A stretch of DNA of 64,000 bases from Leptotrichia wadei (GTDB lineage: Bacteria > Fusobacteriota > Fusobacteriia > Fusobacteriales > Leptotrichiaceae), in contig NZ_AP019841.1 of NCBI RefSeq assembly GCF_007990445.1, positions 1,922,001 to 1,986,000 of the forward strand. Direction: 5' to 3'. The notes beneath the pieces are model-generated. The model was not told where the DNA came from. It did no database searches and saw only the letters and a list, made by a program, of their open reading frames with translations. Shown here in pieces: positions 8,023-15,676 of the stretch; the first letter of the stretch is position 1; each line of letters starts with the position of its first letter. The position numbers were made by a program, and so were the translations under genes.

Positions 8023-8679
8023 ATGGATAAAATATGTGAAAATTATAAAAATAGCCTATATTCAGGATTATCAAAAATTGGAAAATGCCTGTCTAGTGAA
8101 AAAAGGATTGAAATACTGGATCTGCTTGTACAAGGGGCAAAAACTGTGGAAAGCATTTCAAATGAAACAGGAATGAGCATCGCAAATACTTCTAGGCATT
8201 TACAGATTTTAAAGGATGGAAATCTGGTTATTAGTGAGAAAAAGGGAAATTATGTTGTTTATGAAATTGCAAATACGCAGATAATTGACTTGGTATACCT
8301 TTTAATTGGAGTGGGGGAAAAACAGCTGGCAGATATTCAGCGAATACATAATGAATTTAATGACAGCTGTATGAAAATCCGCCCTATTACATTAGAACAG
8401 GCTTATGAAATGGCTGAACAAAATGAAACATTAATAATAGATTTACGGCCTGAAGATGAATTTAATTCAAGCCATATAGAAAATGCAATTAATATTCCAA
8501 TGAAACATCTTGAGCAAAATATTAAAAATTTACCAAAAGATAAGAAAATCATTGTTTACTGTCGTGGAAGAAACTGCGCCTATGCAAATTTGGCTTCCAA
8601 ATTGTTAAATGATAACGGTTTTCAGGCATATAGCCTGAATCAAAGCTACTATGACTGGCAGAAAAATAAAAATTTTTAG
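8023..8679 (+). CDS. ArsR-family regulator fused to a rhodanese domain
   Basis: A 218-residue fusion. Residues about 10-100 are a winged helix of the ArsR/SmtB type (SSEKRIEILDLLVQGAKTVE, TGMSIANTSRHLQILKDGNL). Residues about 125-215 are a rhodanese domain with LIIDLRPEDEFNSSHIENA and an active-site loop VYCRGRNC carrying the catalytic Cys. Such fusions are thought to sense sulfane sulfur or redox state, though this particular ligand is not known. The gene is divergent from trxA-trxB and shares a perfect palindrome with them, so it probably represses the thioredoxin genes until the rhodanese cysteine is modified. Confidence 0.9.
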   Translation: MDKICENYKNSLYSGLSKIGKCLSSEKRIEILDLLVQGAKTVESISNETGMSIANTSRHLQILKDGNLVISEKKGNYVVYEIANTQIIDLVYLLIGVGEKQLADIQRIHNEFNDSCMKIRPITLEQAYEMAEQNETLIIDLRPEDEFNSSHIENAINIPMKHLEQNIKNLPKDKKIIVYCRGRNCAYANLASKLLNDNGFQAYSLNQSYYDWQKNKNF

Positions 8680-8697
8680 TTTTATTTAGATGCATTT

Positions 8698-8801
8698 TAT
8701 AGTAAAACTGCTTTAAAACTAAACTCGAAGTTATGACTAATTTACTCAAACCTTAAATTTTTATAATTTTTAGCAGTTTAATCTAAATAGGGTTCACTAT
8801 A
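8698..8801. repeat. Type A MITE-like repeat
   Basis: It starts TATAGTAAAACTGCTTTAAA and ends AATAGGGTTCACTATA, whose complement starts TATAGTGAACCC, so the ends form an imperfect inverted repeat. No coding frame. Other copies are near 6.3, 22.2 and 62.8 kb. Confidence 0.7.
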
Positions 8802-8805
8802 TAAT

Positions 8806-8900
8806 CTAAGTTTTTTTATTTTTACAAGGGGTCAAAACTTCTTGCTTTAGGATATTTATTTTATTAAATTCCAAGTTTGCATAGTTATTGAACAAGTCTA
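8806..8900. repeat. Type B intergenic repeat
   Basis: It contains ACAAGGGGTCAAAACTTCTT and ends ATAGTTATTGAACAAGTCTA, which matches the right end of the complete type B copy at 23.3 kb. Together with the preceding type A repeat it fills the gap before cobU. Confidence 0.6.
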
Positions 8901-8936
8901 TTGAAATAAAAAAAATGATATAAAACAGGAGAAAAA

Positions 8937-9524
8937 ATGGGATTAATTTTTGTTACTGGCGGAGCTAAAAGCGGGAAAAGCAAATTTGCTGAAGAGATGC
9001 TTTTGAAATTAAATAATGGAAAGCAGAAAAATGTATATTTGGCAACATCACTTGTATTTGATGAAGAAGTGAAGGAAAAGGTGCGTTTGCACAAAAAAAG
9101 AAGAAAAGATGAATGGTTTACAGTAGAGGCGTACAAAAATTTTGAAAATGAATTAAGTAATTTTTTTGAAAATAATGATAAAATAAAAAATAATATGCTT
9201 GTAGACTGCCTTACAAATATGATTACTAATATAATTTTTGAAAATCAGAACATTGACTGGGATAATTTTGAAAAAAAATTGTATATTCAAACTTTAGAAA
9301 AACTAAATAAAGATGTGGAACATTCAGTAATTGAACTGCTAAATGTTGCAGATCAATTTGAAAATGCTATAATTGTCTCAAATGAGCTGGGAATGGGACT
9401 TGTGCCAAGTTATCCGCTGGGAAGGTATTTTCGTGAGATTGCCGGGAAAATGAATCAGATTGTAGCTGAAACAGCAGATGAAGTGTATCTTGTAGTTTCC
9501 GGGATTCCAATGAAAATAAAATAA
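8937..9524 (+). CDS. cobU: Adenosylcobinamide kinase / adenosylcobinamide-phosphate guanylyltransferase
   Basis: A 195-residue CobU/CobP-family protein. The P-loop is FVTGGAKSGKSKFAEEML at the N-terminus; KVRLHKKRRKDEWFTVE holds the His used in guanylylation; LVDCLTNMITN and the C-terminal IVSNELGMGLVPSYPLGRYFR block are diagnostic of the family. The enzyme phosphorylates adenosylcobinamide and transfers GMP to it in the nucleotide-loop assembly of cobalamin. No other cobalamin gene is in the window, so it may serve corrinoid salvage. A clean AGGAG ribosome site precedes the ATG. Confidence 0.93.
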   Translation: MGLIFVTGGAKSGKSKFAEEMLLKLNNGKQKNVYLATSLVFDEEVKEKVRLHKKRRKDEWFTVEAYKNFENELSNFFENNDKIKNNMLVDCLTNMITNIIFENQNIDWDNFEKKLYIQTLEKLNKDVEHSVIELLNVADQFENAIIVSNELGMGLVPSYPLGRYFREIAGKMNQIVAETADEVYLVVSGIPMKIK

Positions 9525-9628
9525 ATAAAATATACTTTTATTTTTCAAATGAAATTTAGTATTAATCAGATTTTACAGACTTTTACAAATGATAAGAAAC
9601 AAGGTAAAATAAAGGAGAACATTTTAAT

Positions 9629-10207
9629 ATGAAAAAACAAAAAACAGATTTACAAATAAAAAAAGATGAAATTAGAAAACAGATTTTAGAAAAGAGAAGC
9701 AATCTTTCTCTTGAAGAAGTAGACAAAAAAAGTGAATTAATTATAGAAAATTTAACTCCATATTTAAAAAATGCCCAAAATATAATGATTTTTATGGACA
9801 TGAAAAATGAAGTGAGAATTACAAAATTAATAGAACTTTATCCTGAAAAAAATTTTTTTATTTCAAAAATTGTAAATAGTAAAAACAGGGAAATGAAAAT
9901 TAACAAATATAACGAAAATGAGCTTGTTTTGCATAAATTTGGGTATTACGAGTCTTCTTCAGATGATTTTTATGATGAGAAAATTCTGGATATTGTGATT
10001 GTTCCAGCACTTGCATTTGATTCCAGTAAAAATCGGATTGGATTTGGTGGCGGATATTATGACACTTTTCTGAATAAGGTTAGGGAAAAAAATAAGAATA
10101 CTTTGTTTATAGGAGTTTGCTATGATTTTCAAATGATTGAGGAAGTGCCAATTGAAGGGCATGATATAACTTTGGATCTTGTCATTAATGAAAGTGAAGT
10201 TTTATAA
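9629..10207 (+). CDS. 5-formyltetrahydrofolate cyclo-ligase
   Basis: A 192-residue MTHFS (YgfA/Fau) family protein. The N-terminal helix IRKQILEKRSNLSLEEVDKK and the C-terminal signature NRIGFGGGYYDTFL (nucleotide and folate binding) are clear, with LVIVPALAFD-like strand sequence just before. The enzyme uses ATP to convert 5-formyl-THF to 5,10-methenyl-THF. It follows cobU on the same strand with about 100 bases between, and its own ribosome site AAGGAG. A strong promoter for a different transcript starts just after its stop codon. Confidence 0.94.
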   Translation: MKKQKTDLQIKKDEIRKQILEKRSNLSLEEVDKKSELIIENLTPYLKNAQNIMIFMDMKNEVRITKLIELYPEKNFFISKIVNSKNREMKINKYNENELVLHKFGYYESSSDDFYDEKILDIVIVPALAFDSSKNRIGFGGGYYDTFLNKVREKNKNTLFIGVCYDFQMIEEVPIEGHDITLDLVINESEVL

Positions 10208-10251
10208 TTCTTGGAAAACTATGGAAAATAAAAATTAAAAAAAATTTTTTC

Positions 10252-10280
10252 TTGAAATTATAAAAAAAAAATGATATTAT
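10252..10280 (+). promoter_or_regulatory. Sigma-70 type promoter for a small RNA or leader
   Basis: TTGAAA and TATTAT with exactly 17 bases between, in the gap after the cyclo-ligase gene. The predicted start is near 10287, more than 300 bases before the next start codon. Confidence 0.75.
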
Positions 10281-10286
10281 ATATTG

Positions 10287-10415
10287 CTAAAATAAACAAA
10301 ATATTTTAATAAAAATCCCCAAAAGTTTATTCACTATTAATTAGATCAGTATTAACGGGGTTCGAGTATATTCTAATTCGGACTACAAAGCAAATTCAAC
10401 AGTCCGAATTTATTA
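10287..10415 (+). ncRNA. Candidate structured RNA or leader with terminator-like hairpin
   Basis: The predicted transcript contains a CCCC block that can pair with GGGG about 36 bases later, and then a perfect ten-pair hairpin, AATTCGGACT with AGTCCGAATT, followed by TATTATTTTA. There is no protein frame. It could be an independent RNA of about 130 nt or an attenuator in the leader of the spherulin-like gene. It does not match any riboswitch class I can recall. Confidence 0.5.
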
Positions 10416-10448
10416 TTTTATAATTTCTATTGGTCAAAAAATTCTTTT

Positions 10449-10554
10449 AACGCTATTTCCCATTTAAACAGTGAACTGGCTACAAATTTTCTTGCAAGAG
10501 ACTAAAATCTCTTGTTAGCAAATAATAATTTCTATTTTTAAATGGGATTTAGTA
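10449..10554. repeat. Type C MITE-like inverted repeat
   Basis: The ends GCTATTTCCCATTTAAAC and AAATGGGATTTAGTA are complementary in outline, and a CAAGAGACT / ATCTCTTG hairpin lies inside. It resembles the complete copy near 40.1 kb. It covers the upstream ATG sometimes assigned to the next gene, which argues for the downstream start. Confidence 0.65.
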
Positions 10555-10592
10555 TAAAATTAAAAGAAGTAAATTTCAGGAAGGAGGTCTAT

Positions 10593-11924
10593 ATGAAGAA
10601 AAAGTTAAAAAATAATAATTTTTTGATCCCATCTTTTTTAGCAGGAATGACAGGTTTAGGATTTGGAGAAAAAGTGGAATCAAATAATGCTCCATCCATA
10701 AATATTACAAATGAGAAATTATCTCGAAATAAAAGAAATTTATTAAATAAGAAAAATATTGAATTTTCAAAAAACGAAGAAATTTACGATATTATAAAAA
10801 ATAACTTGAAAAATGAAGATGAATTTAAAGTAGATTTTGGATATTTAAATGGATTTCACAAAAGTCCAATTGATAATTCTTTTTCAGAACCTGAAAAAAT
10901 TAATGAAAAAGATTCCACCAAAACTGAAACAACAGTTCCTTATGTTATTATTAATCCTGAAAATGGACCTTCTGACAAGGCAGAATATGAATATATTGTT
11001 CAAATTAGAAAAAATAAGGAAATGGGAATCAAAAATTTAGGATATGTCACAACAGATGAATATACAAAAAGTATAAAAAAAGTAACTTCTGAAATTGATA
11101 AATACATACAGTTTTACGGCTCAAACAATATTTCTGGATTTTTTATTGATGAAATCTCATCAGGAACAAATCCACTGGAAGTCGACTATATGGCACAAAT
11201 ATATAATCATATAAAAAATAAGTATCCCAACTCAATCGTAGTTGCAAATCCTGGCGGCACAATAACTGATGCAATGTCTAAATACTCTGATTTATGGCTA
11301 ACAAGCGAACAATCAGCCGATAATTACATCAACCACTGGACACCAAGAACTTATAACTTTGAAAACGATCCTAAAAATGCAAACCGTATTGTCCATGTTA
11401 TTCATTCGGCAACGCCTGAACAATACGAAACCTTGCTAAAACTGTCTAAAGAACGGAATGCAGGCTTTATAATGATAGCAACTGATATTCCAAATGTTCC
11501 AGGCAATTTGCCGCAAAATTTTGAAAATCTGATATTACCAGTAAATACTCCTGAAACCGAAACTGCTTCAGATGAAAAAAATATTTCAAATGAACAACTG
11601 GCAACAGAAAATACAGATACAGAATTAATTTCTAATAATTCGGAAAATCCTGCATCTGAAGAAATTGCAGAAAATTTAAGAATAGAAGACAAGTTTGATT
11701 TACAAAAATTTGTTTCCTCAGGAAAATATAGCATTAATGGGAATCTTAAAATTTCAGCCCTTGACTTTTGGAATTTTTTAAATCTCCAATGTAAACCTGA
11801 TATATTTCTTTCTTATTTTAATCTCAGGTATGATATTTTAGGTGAATTTACTGTAAAACCTTCAGAAAGAATAAATAAATTTGGAGATTTTAAATTTAAT
11901 TTAAGTAAAAATTGGGATGTTTAA
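10593..11924 (+). CDS. Exported spherulation-specific family 4 (spherulin-4, GH135-like) protein
   Basis: A 443-residue protein starting at an ATG with an excellent AAGGAGGT site. A basic start and hydrophobic segment (NNNFLIPSFLAGMTGLGFG) look like an export signal. Residues about 110-310 match the spherulin-4 TIM-barrel: VPYVIINPENGP, KNLGYVTTDEYT, ISGFFIDEIS and VVANPGG, the acidic pair in FFIDEIS being the likely catalytic region. Fungal members with activity cleave alpha-1,4-linked galactosamine polymers; whether bacterial ones do is inference. The C-terminal about 110 residues are Asn/Glu-rich with no recognised domain. It may act on cell-surface polysaccharide or biofilm matrix. Confidence 0.82.
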   Translation: MKKKLKNNNFLIPSFLAGMTGLGFGEKVESNNAPSINITNEKLSRNKRNLLNKKNIEFSKNEEIYDIIKNNLKNEDEFKVDFGYLNGFHKSPIDNSFSEPEKINEKDSTKTETTVPYVIINPENGPSDKAEYEYIVQIRKNKEMGIKNLGYVTTDEYTKSIKKVTSEIDKYIQFYGSNNISGFFIDEISSGTNPLEVDYMAQIYNHIKNKYPNSIVVANPGGTITDAMSKYSDLWLTSEQSADNYINHWTPRTYNFENDPKNANRIVHVIHSATPEQYETLLKLSKERNAGFIMIATDIPNVPGNLPQNFENLILPVNTPETETASDEKNISNEQLATENTDTELISNNSENPASEEIAENLRIEDKFDLQKFVSSGKYSINGNLKISALDFWNFLNLQCKPDIFLSYFNLRYDILGEFTVKPSERINKFGDFKFNLSKNWDV

Positions 11925-11953
11925 TAAAATTTAGTAAAAAAAGATAAAAAAAT

Positions 11954-11992
11954 AAGCTGCTTCATAGATATTTATGATACAGCTTTTTTATT
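11954..11992 (+). terminator. Terminator between convergent spherulin-4 and suf genes
   Basis: AAGCTG and CAGCTT with an inner CATA/TATG pairing form a hairpin followed by a T-rich tract on the plus strand; A-rich sequence on the other side could also serve the suf operon. Confidence 0.75.
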
Positions 11993-12005
11993 ATTATTTA
12001 TTTTT

Positions 12006-12446
12006 TTATTTTCCACTCTTTTCTACAATTACTTTTAACGAATGCCAGCTTAACGTAGCACATTTGACTCTTGCAGGCATTTGAGCTACATACTCCATAA
12101 GTACTGCATCTCCTAGCTTTTTACTTTCTTCACTTGTCAGCTTTTCCTCTTGCTTCATCATTTTAAAAAATAAATCTACCTTTTCTTTTGCCTCTTCCAT
12201 CGACTTTCCTTTTATCAAGTCAATCAGCATAGCCATAGAAGCTGTTGAAATGGCACATCCAGAACCGATAAATGCGGCATCTGTTATTATATCATTTTCA
12301 TCAGTTTTTATTTCCAAAGTTAAGTCATCTCCGCAGTTTGGATTATGCCCCCTTTCAGCAAAAGTCGGATTTTCAATTTCACGGTTTAATTCTCTACGTC
12401 TACTGTATTCTAATATTGTCTGCTGATAAATTTTCTCTAAATTCAT
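12006..12446 (-). CDS. sufU: SufU Fe-S assembly protein (zinc-dependent sulfurtransferase)
   Basis: A 146-residue SufU of the Gram-positive type. Conserved cysteines are visible in HNPNCGDDLTLEI, GSGCAISTASMAM and ARVKCATLSWHS, the last within the region characteristic of SufU as distinct from IscU. It takes persulfide sulfur from SufS for the SufBCD scaffold. The start at the ATG after GGAGG is preferred to an upstream in-frame codon. It is the last gene of the suf operon, 38 bases after sufS, and a convergent terminator follows. Confidence 0.95.
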   Translation of the reverse strand: MNLEKIYQQTILEYSRRRELNREIENPTFAERGHNPNCGDDLTLEIKTDENDIITDAAFIGSGCAISTASMAMLIDLIKGKSMEEAKEKVDLFFKMMKQEEKLTSEESKKLGDAVLMEYVAQMPARVKCATLSWHSLKVIVEKSGK

Positions 12447-12484
12447 AACAACCTCCTTTTCCAATTTTTATTTTTTATTTTTCT

Positions 12485-13690
12485 CTACAATTCAAAAACT
12501 TCTTTTACTTTTAAAAGTCCTTCTATCAATTTATCAATATCCTCTTCGTTATTGTAAATGCTAAAACTAGCACGGCAGCACGATGGTATTCCCAGATAGT
12601 TCATCAAAGGCTGAGCGCAATGATGCCCTGAACGAACTGCCACATCATAGGAATCCAATATAAATGCCACATCGTGGGAATGTACATTTTTCACGTTAAA
12701 AGCGATAATTCCAGCATGTTCAACATCCTTTGTAAAATATGTTTCCACAAAATCTAATTTTTTCAATTTCTCCAAAGCATTTTTTGTAAGCGAATTTTCA
12801 ATTTCATTGATTTTCTCATAACTTATTTCTTCAATAAAATTAATCGCTTCCTCCAAAGTTACAGCGCCTTCCACATTTTGAGTCCCGCCTTCAAACTTGT
12901 TAGGAAGCTGTGCAAATGTCGATTCCTGCTCCGTTACGAACTCAATCATATCTCCACCATACAAAAAAGGCGGCATTTTCTCAAGAAGCTCCTTTTTCCC
13001 ATACATAACTCCAATTCCCATCGGTGTAAACAGTTTATGCCCTGAAAATACAAGAAAATCTGCATCTAAATCTTGAACATCGTGTCTAAAGTGCAGCATT
13101 GACTGTGCAGCATCCACAAGAACAAGTGCATTTTTATTTTTATTACGTGTGATTTCAATAATCTCTTTTATCGGTTGAATAACTCCTGTAACATTTACCA
13201 CGGCAGAAATCGCCACAAGTTTCGTTTTATCAGACAATTTACTTTTAAAATCTTCAATATCAAATTGTCCATTTTCAGTAAGATATACAAATTTTATCTT
13301 GGCATTTTTCTTTTTAGCCACAAATTGCCACGGCACAATATTTGCATGATGATTGGAAACTCCCAGTATTATTTCATCATTCTCATTTATAAATTCCATT
13401 CCATAGGAATAAGCTATCAAATTAATTGATTCTGTCGTATTTTTTGTAAAAATCACTTCTTCAGGATATTTTGCATTAATAAACTTTTGTACAGTTTTAC
13501 GTGCATTTGCCATCAAATTTGAGGCTTCCATAGACAATGTATGCGAACCACGTCCTGGATTTCCGTTATATTTCTCATAATATTCCATAATTTTATCTAG
13601 GACTCTTTTTGGCTTTTGCGAAGTTGCCGCTGTATCTAGATAATGGTTATTTCTATTTTTAAATATTGGAAATTCTTTTCTATAATCCAT
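12485..13690 (-). CDS. sufS: Cysteine desulfurase SufS
   Basis: A 401-residue class V aminotransferase-fold enzyme. NHYLDTAATSQKP at the N-terminus, the PLP-lysine region VFSGHKLFTPMGIGVMYG and the catalytic loop AVRSGHHCAQPLM are all SufS type. It converts cysteine to alanine and passes the persulfide to SufU. A strong AAGGAGGG site fixes the start. In most genomes sufS directly follows sufD; here two restriction-modification genes intervene, with only 10 bases between the endonuclease stop and sufS, so sufS is probably read from both the suf and the R-M promoters. Confidence 0.96.
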   Translation of the reverse strand: MDYRKEFPIFKNRNNHYLDTAATSQKPKRVLDKIMEYYEKYNGNPGRGSHTLSMEASNLMANARKTVQKFINAKYPEEVIFTKNTTESINLIAYSYGMEFINENDEIILGVSNHHANIVPWQFVAKKKNAKIKFVYLTENGQFDIEDFKSKLSDKTKLVAISAVVNVTGVIQPIKEIIEITRNKNKNALVLVDAAQSMLHFRHDVQDLDADFLVFSGHKLFTPMGIGVMYGKKELLEKMPPFLYGGDMIEFVTEQESTFAQLPNKFEGGTQNVEGAVTLEEAINFIEEISYEKINEIENSLTKNALEKLKKLDFVETYFTKDVEHAGIIAFNVKNVHSHDVAFILDSYDVAVRSGHHCAQPLMNYLGIPSCCRASFSIYNNEEDIDKLIEGLLKVKEVFEL

Positions 13691-13700
13691 CTTTCCCTCC

Positions 13701-14501
13701 TTAATAATTTTCTGCCATAACAAATTTATATAAGTCATCAAATTTTTTTATATTTTCTGGTTTTTCAGATAGTTCTAGTAAATAGTTTTCAAGGATTTCA
13801 TAAGAAAGTGATAAAAACTCATCAAAAAATCTTTTTCCTCTTCTTATATTAGTTTTTTCTGGAATATAATTATTACCTTTCATTTTTTTATTATTAAAAT
13901 AAAATAAGATAGGAACTATTTTTAAAGGATCTTCTATATTAAATTCAGTTAATAAATATGCATAAGTTTTTATAAATTTTCTATTAATATCTACAAATTT
14001 TCCTGTATCGTGATCATCATTATATTTTATCTCTACATAATAAATAATCCCTGTTTTTCTATCTTTAAATACTAAATCAATATCATGTTTCACTTGTATC
14101 ATTGTTCCATTAAAATATTTTTTACTTAATCTTTTTTTCAATTTATAAAACTCATCTTCTAGTATTATTTCTTCAGTTTGACATCTTGTTATATATTCAT
14201 CAATTAAACTATCTTTTGCAGATAAAATTTGAAATTTATTATTTCTTTTACCGCTATATTTTTCTATTATTTCATATTTTCCCTCATTTTCTATCAATTT
14301 AGTCATCAAGACCTCTATAAAATTTCCAAACTGAATATTCATGCTTTGAAGTATTCCGCCAAATATTCTATATCTTTGCGGAATAAAATGTAATTTTTTT
14401 AGATGTTTATTTTTCAATTCTTTTAATTTTTTACTGTTTTTTGAATGATTTATTATTTCTATAATTGAGCTATTTATTAATTCATCTAGTTTGTTTTGCA
14501 T
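13701..14501 (-). CDS. HinfI-like type II restriction endonuclease
   Basis: A 266-residue protein resembling R.HinfI from Haemophilus along its length as I remember it: LDELINSSIIEIINHSKNSK, QSMNIQFGNFIEVL and the block YVEIKYNDDHDTGKFVDINR. HDIDLVF followed by YVEIKY forms a PD-(D/E)xK-type catalytic core (Asp, then Glu-x-Lys). Expected target is GANTC, inferred from the partner methylase. The second of two adjacent ATGs after GGAGG has the better spacing and overlaps the methylase end by 20 bases, so translation is coupled. It is inserted, co-directionally, inside the suf operon. Confidence 0.88.
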   Translation of the reverse strand: MQNKLDELINSSIIEIINHSKNSKKLKELKNKHLKKLHFIPQRYRIFGGILQSMNIQFGNFIEVLMTKLIENEGKYEIIEKYSGKRNNKFQILSAKDSLIDEYITRCQTEEIILEDEFYKLKKRLSKKYFNGTMIQVKHDIDLVFKDRKTGIIYYVEIKYNDDHDTGKFVDINRKFIKTYAYLLTEFNIEDPLKIVPILFYFNNKKMKGNNYIPEKTNIRRGKRFFDEFLSLSYEILENYLLELSEKPENIKKFDDLYKFVMAENY

Positions 14502-15573
14502 CATTTTCCTCCACATATAAATATCTTAATTTATCCAGCTCTATATATTCTCCATTATAATTTAAAAAAAAGTAATTCCAACCATTGTTATTTTTTTTAT
14601 TTAAAAATTTTGCACTCATTTTATGTATAGATAATTCTTCTGTCCCATCAAAAACATTTCCATTTTCAAGAATTTCACAAAATTGTCTTTTATCTTTTGA
14701 ATACAGCTTTTGTCCTTTTTGAATATAGCCATTTTCCAATAATTTTTTCATAGGAACTTTTGGAGGTTTTGTTTCTAATTCTAAATTAGAAATTTTATCA
14801 ATTATTACTTTTTTTGCATTTATTCTGATTTTTGCTCCTTCTATATATTTTTCTTCTCTTTCAATTCCTATATAATTTCTTCCCAATTCTTTTGCTACTG
14901 CTCCAGTTGTCCCAGTTCCAAAAAAAGGATCTAGTATTACATCATTTGGTTTTGTTGCTGCTAGAATAATTTTATACAATAGTTTTTCTGGTTTTTGAGT
15001 TGAATGCAGCTTATTTCCATTTGTATCTTTTAATCTTTCATTTCCATTACAAACAGGTATATTCCACACACTTTTCTCTTGTTTTCCATCATTTAAATAT
15101 TTCATTGTTTTATAGTTAAATGTTATTTTACTTTTTTTATTTTTACTGCACCAAATCATTGTTTCGTGTGAATTACATAATCTTGTGCCAGAAAAATTAG
15201 GAACCGGATTTGATTTATTCCAAATAATATCATTTATAATCCAAAATTCTAAATTTTGCATTAAATATCCAATTCTAAATATATTTTGAAAAGATCCTAT
15301 AATACAAATACTTCCATCTTTCTTTAATATCCTTTTACATTCTTTTAACCAATTATTACAAAAATTATCATACTCATAAAATGAATCAAATTTATCCCAT
15401 TCATCCTCTACACCGTTAAACTTTGTTCCATCAGTTCTTAGTAACTCTCCTTCAGTTTGCATAAAATAAGGAGGATCTGCAAAAATAAAGTCTACCGATT
15501 CAGTTGGGATTTTTTTTAATTCTTCAACTGTATCTCCCTTTATAATAGTATTTAATATGTTCTTTAAATGCAT
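14482..15573 (-). CDS. HinfI-like DNA adenine methyltransferase
   Basis: A 363-residue beta-class N6-adenine methyltransferase: the catalytic motif FADPPYFMQTEG is near residue 31 and the AdoMet motif LDPFFGTGTTGAVAKELG lies near residue 215, so motif IV precedes motif I. The sequence, including WLKECKRILKKDGSICIIGS and the C-terminal LSIHKMSAKFLNKKNNNGW, closely matches M.HinfI as I recall it, predicting methylation of adenine in GANTC. It protects host DNA from the co-encoded endonuclease. It has its own consensus promoter in the gap after sufD, so the module can be expressed independently of suf. Confidence 0.92.
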   Translation of the reverse strand: MHLKNILNTIIKGDTVEELKKIPTESVDFIFADPPYFMQTEGELLRTDGTKFNGVEDEWDKFDSFYEYDNFCNNWLKECKRILKKDGSICIIGSFQNIFRIGYLMQNLEFWIINDIIWNKSNPVPNFSGTRLCNSHETMIWCSKNKKSKITFNYKTMKYLNDGKQEKSVWNIPVCNGNERLKDTNGNKLHSTQKPEKLLYKIILAATKPNDVILDPFFGTGTTGAVAKELGRNYIGIEREEKYIEGAKIRINAKKVIIDKISNLELETKPPKVPMKKLLENGYIQKGQKLYSKDKRQFCEILENGNVFDGTEELSIHKMSAKFLNKKNNNGWNYFFLNYNGEYIELDKLRYLYVEENDAKQTR

Positions 15574-15617
15574 CTACTGCTCTCCTTAATCATAATTTTA
15601 CCCACAAGCAATACAAA

Positions 15618-15646
15618 ATTATATCACTTTGCGGGTATTTTTTCAA
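15618..15646 (-). promoter_or_regulatory. Promoter of the HinfI-like R-M module, flanked by an inverted repeat
   Basis: TTGAAA and TATAAT are separated by 17 bases and point at the methylase. ACCCGCAAAG within the spacer and CTTGTGGGT just past the -10 box are near-complementary arms around the -10, so a bound protein or RNA fold there could regulate the module. Confidence 0.8.
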
Positions 15647-15676
15647 ACTTAATATTCTTACTTCTTAACTTCCTTT

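Noticed and set aside
10542-10592. Earlier ATG for the spherulin-4 gene
   Set aside because: It overlaps the end of a type C repeat and has no ribosome site, while the ATG at 10593 has AAGGAGGT.
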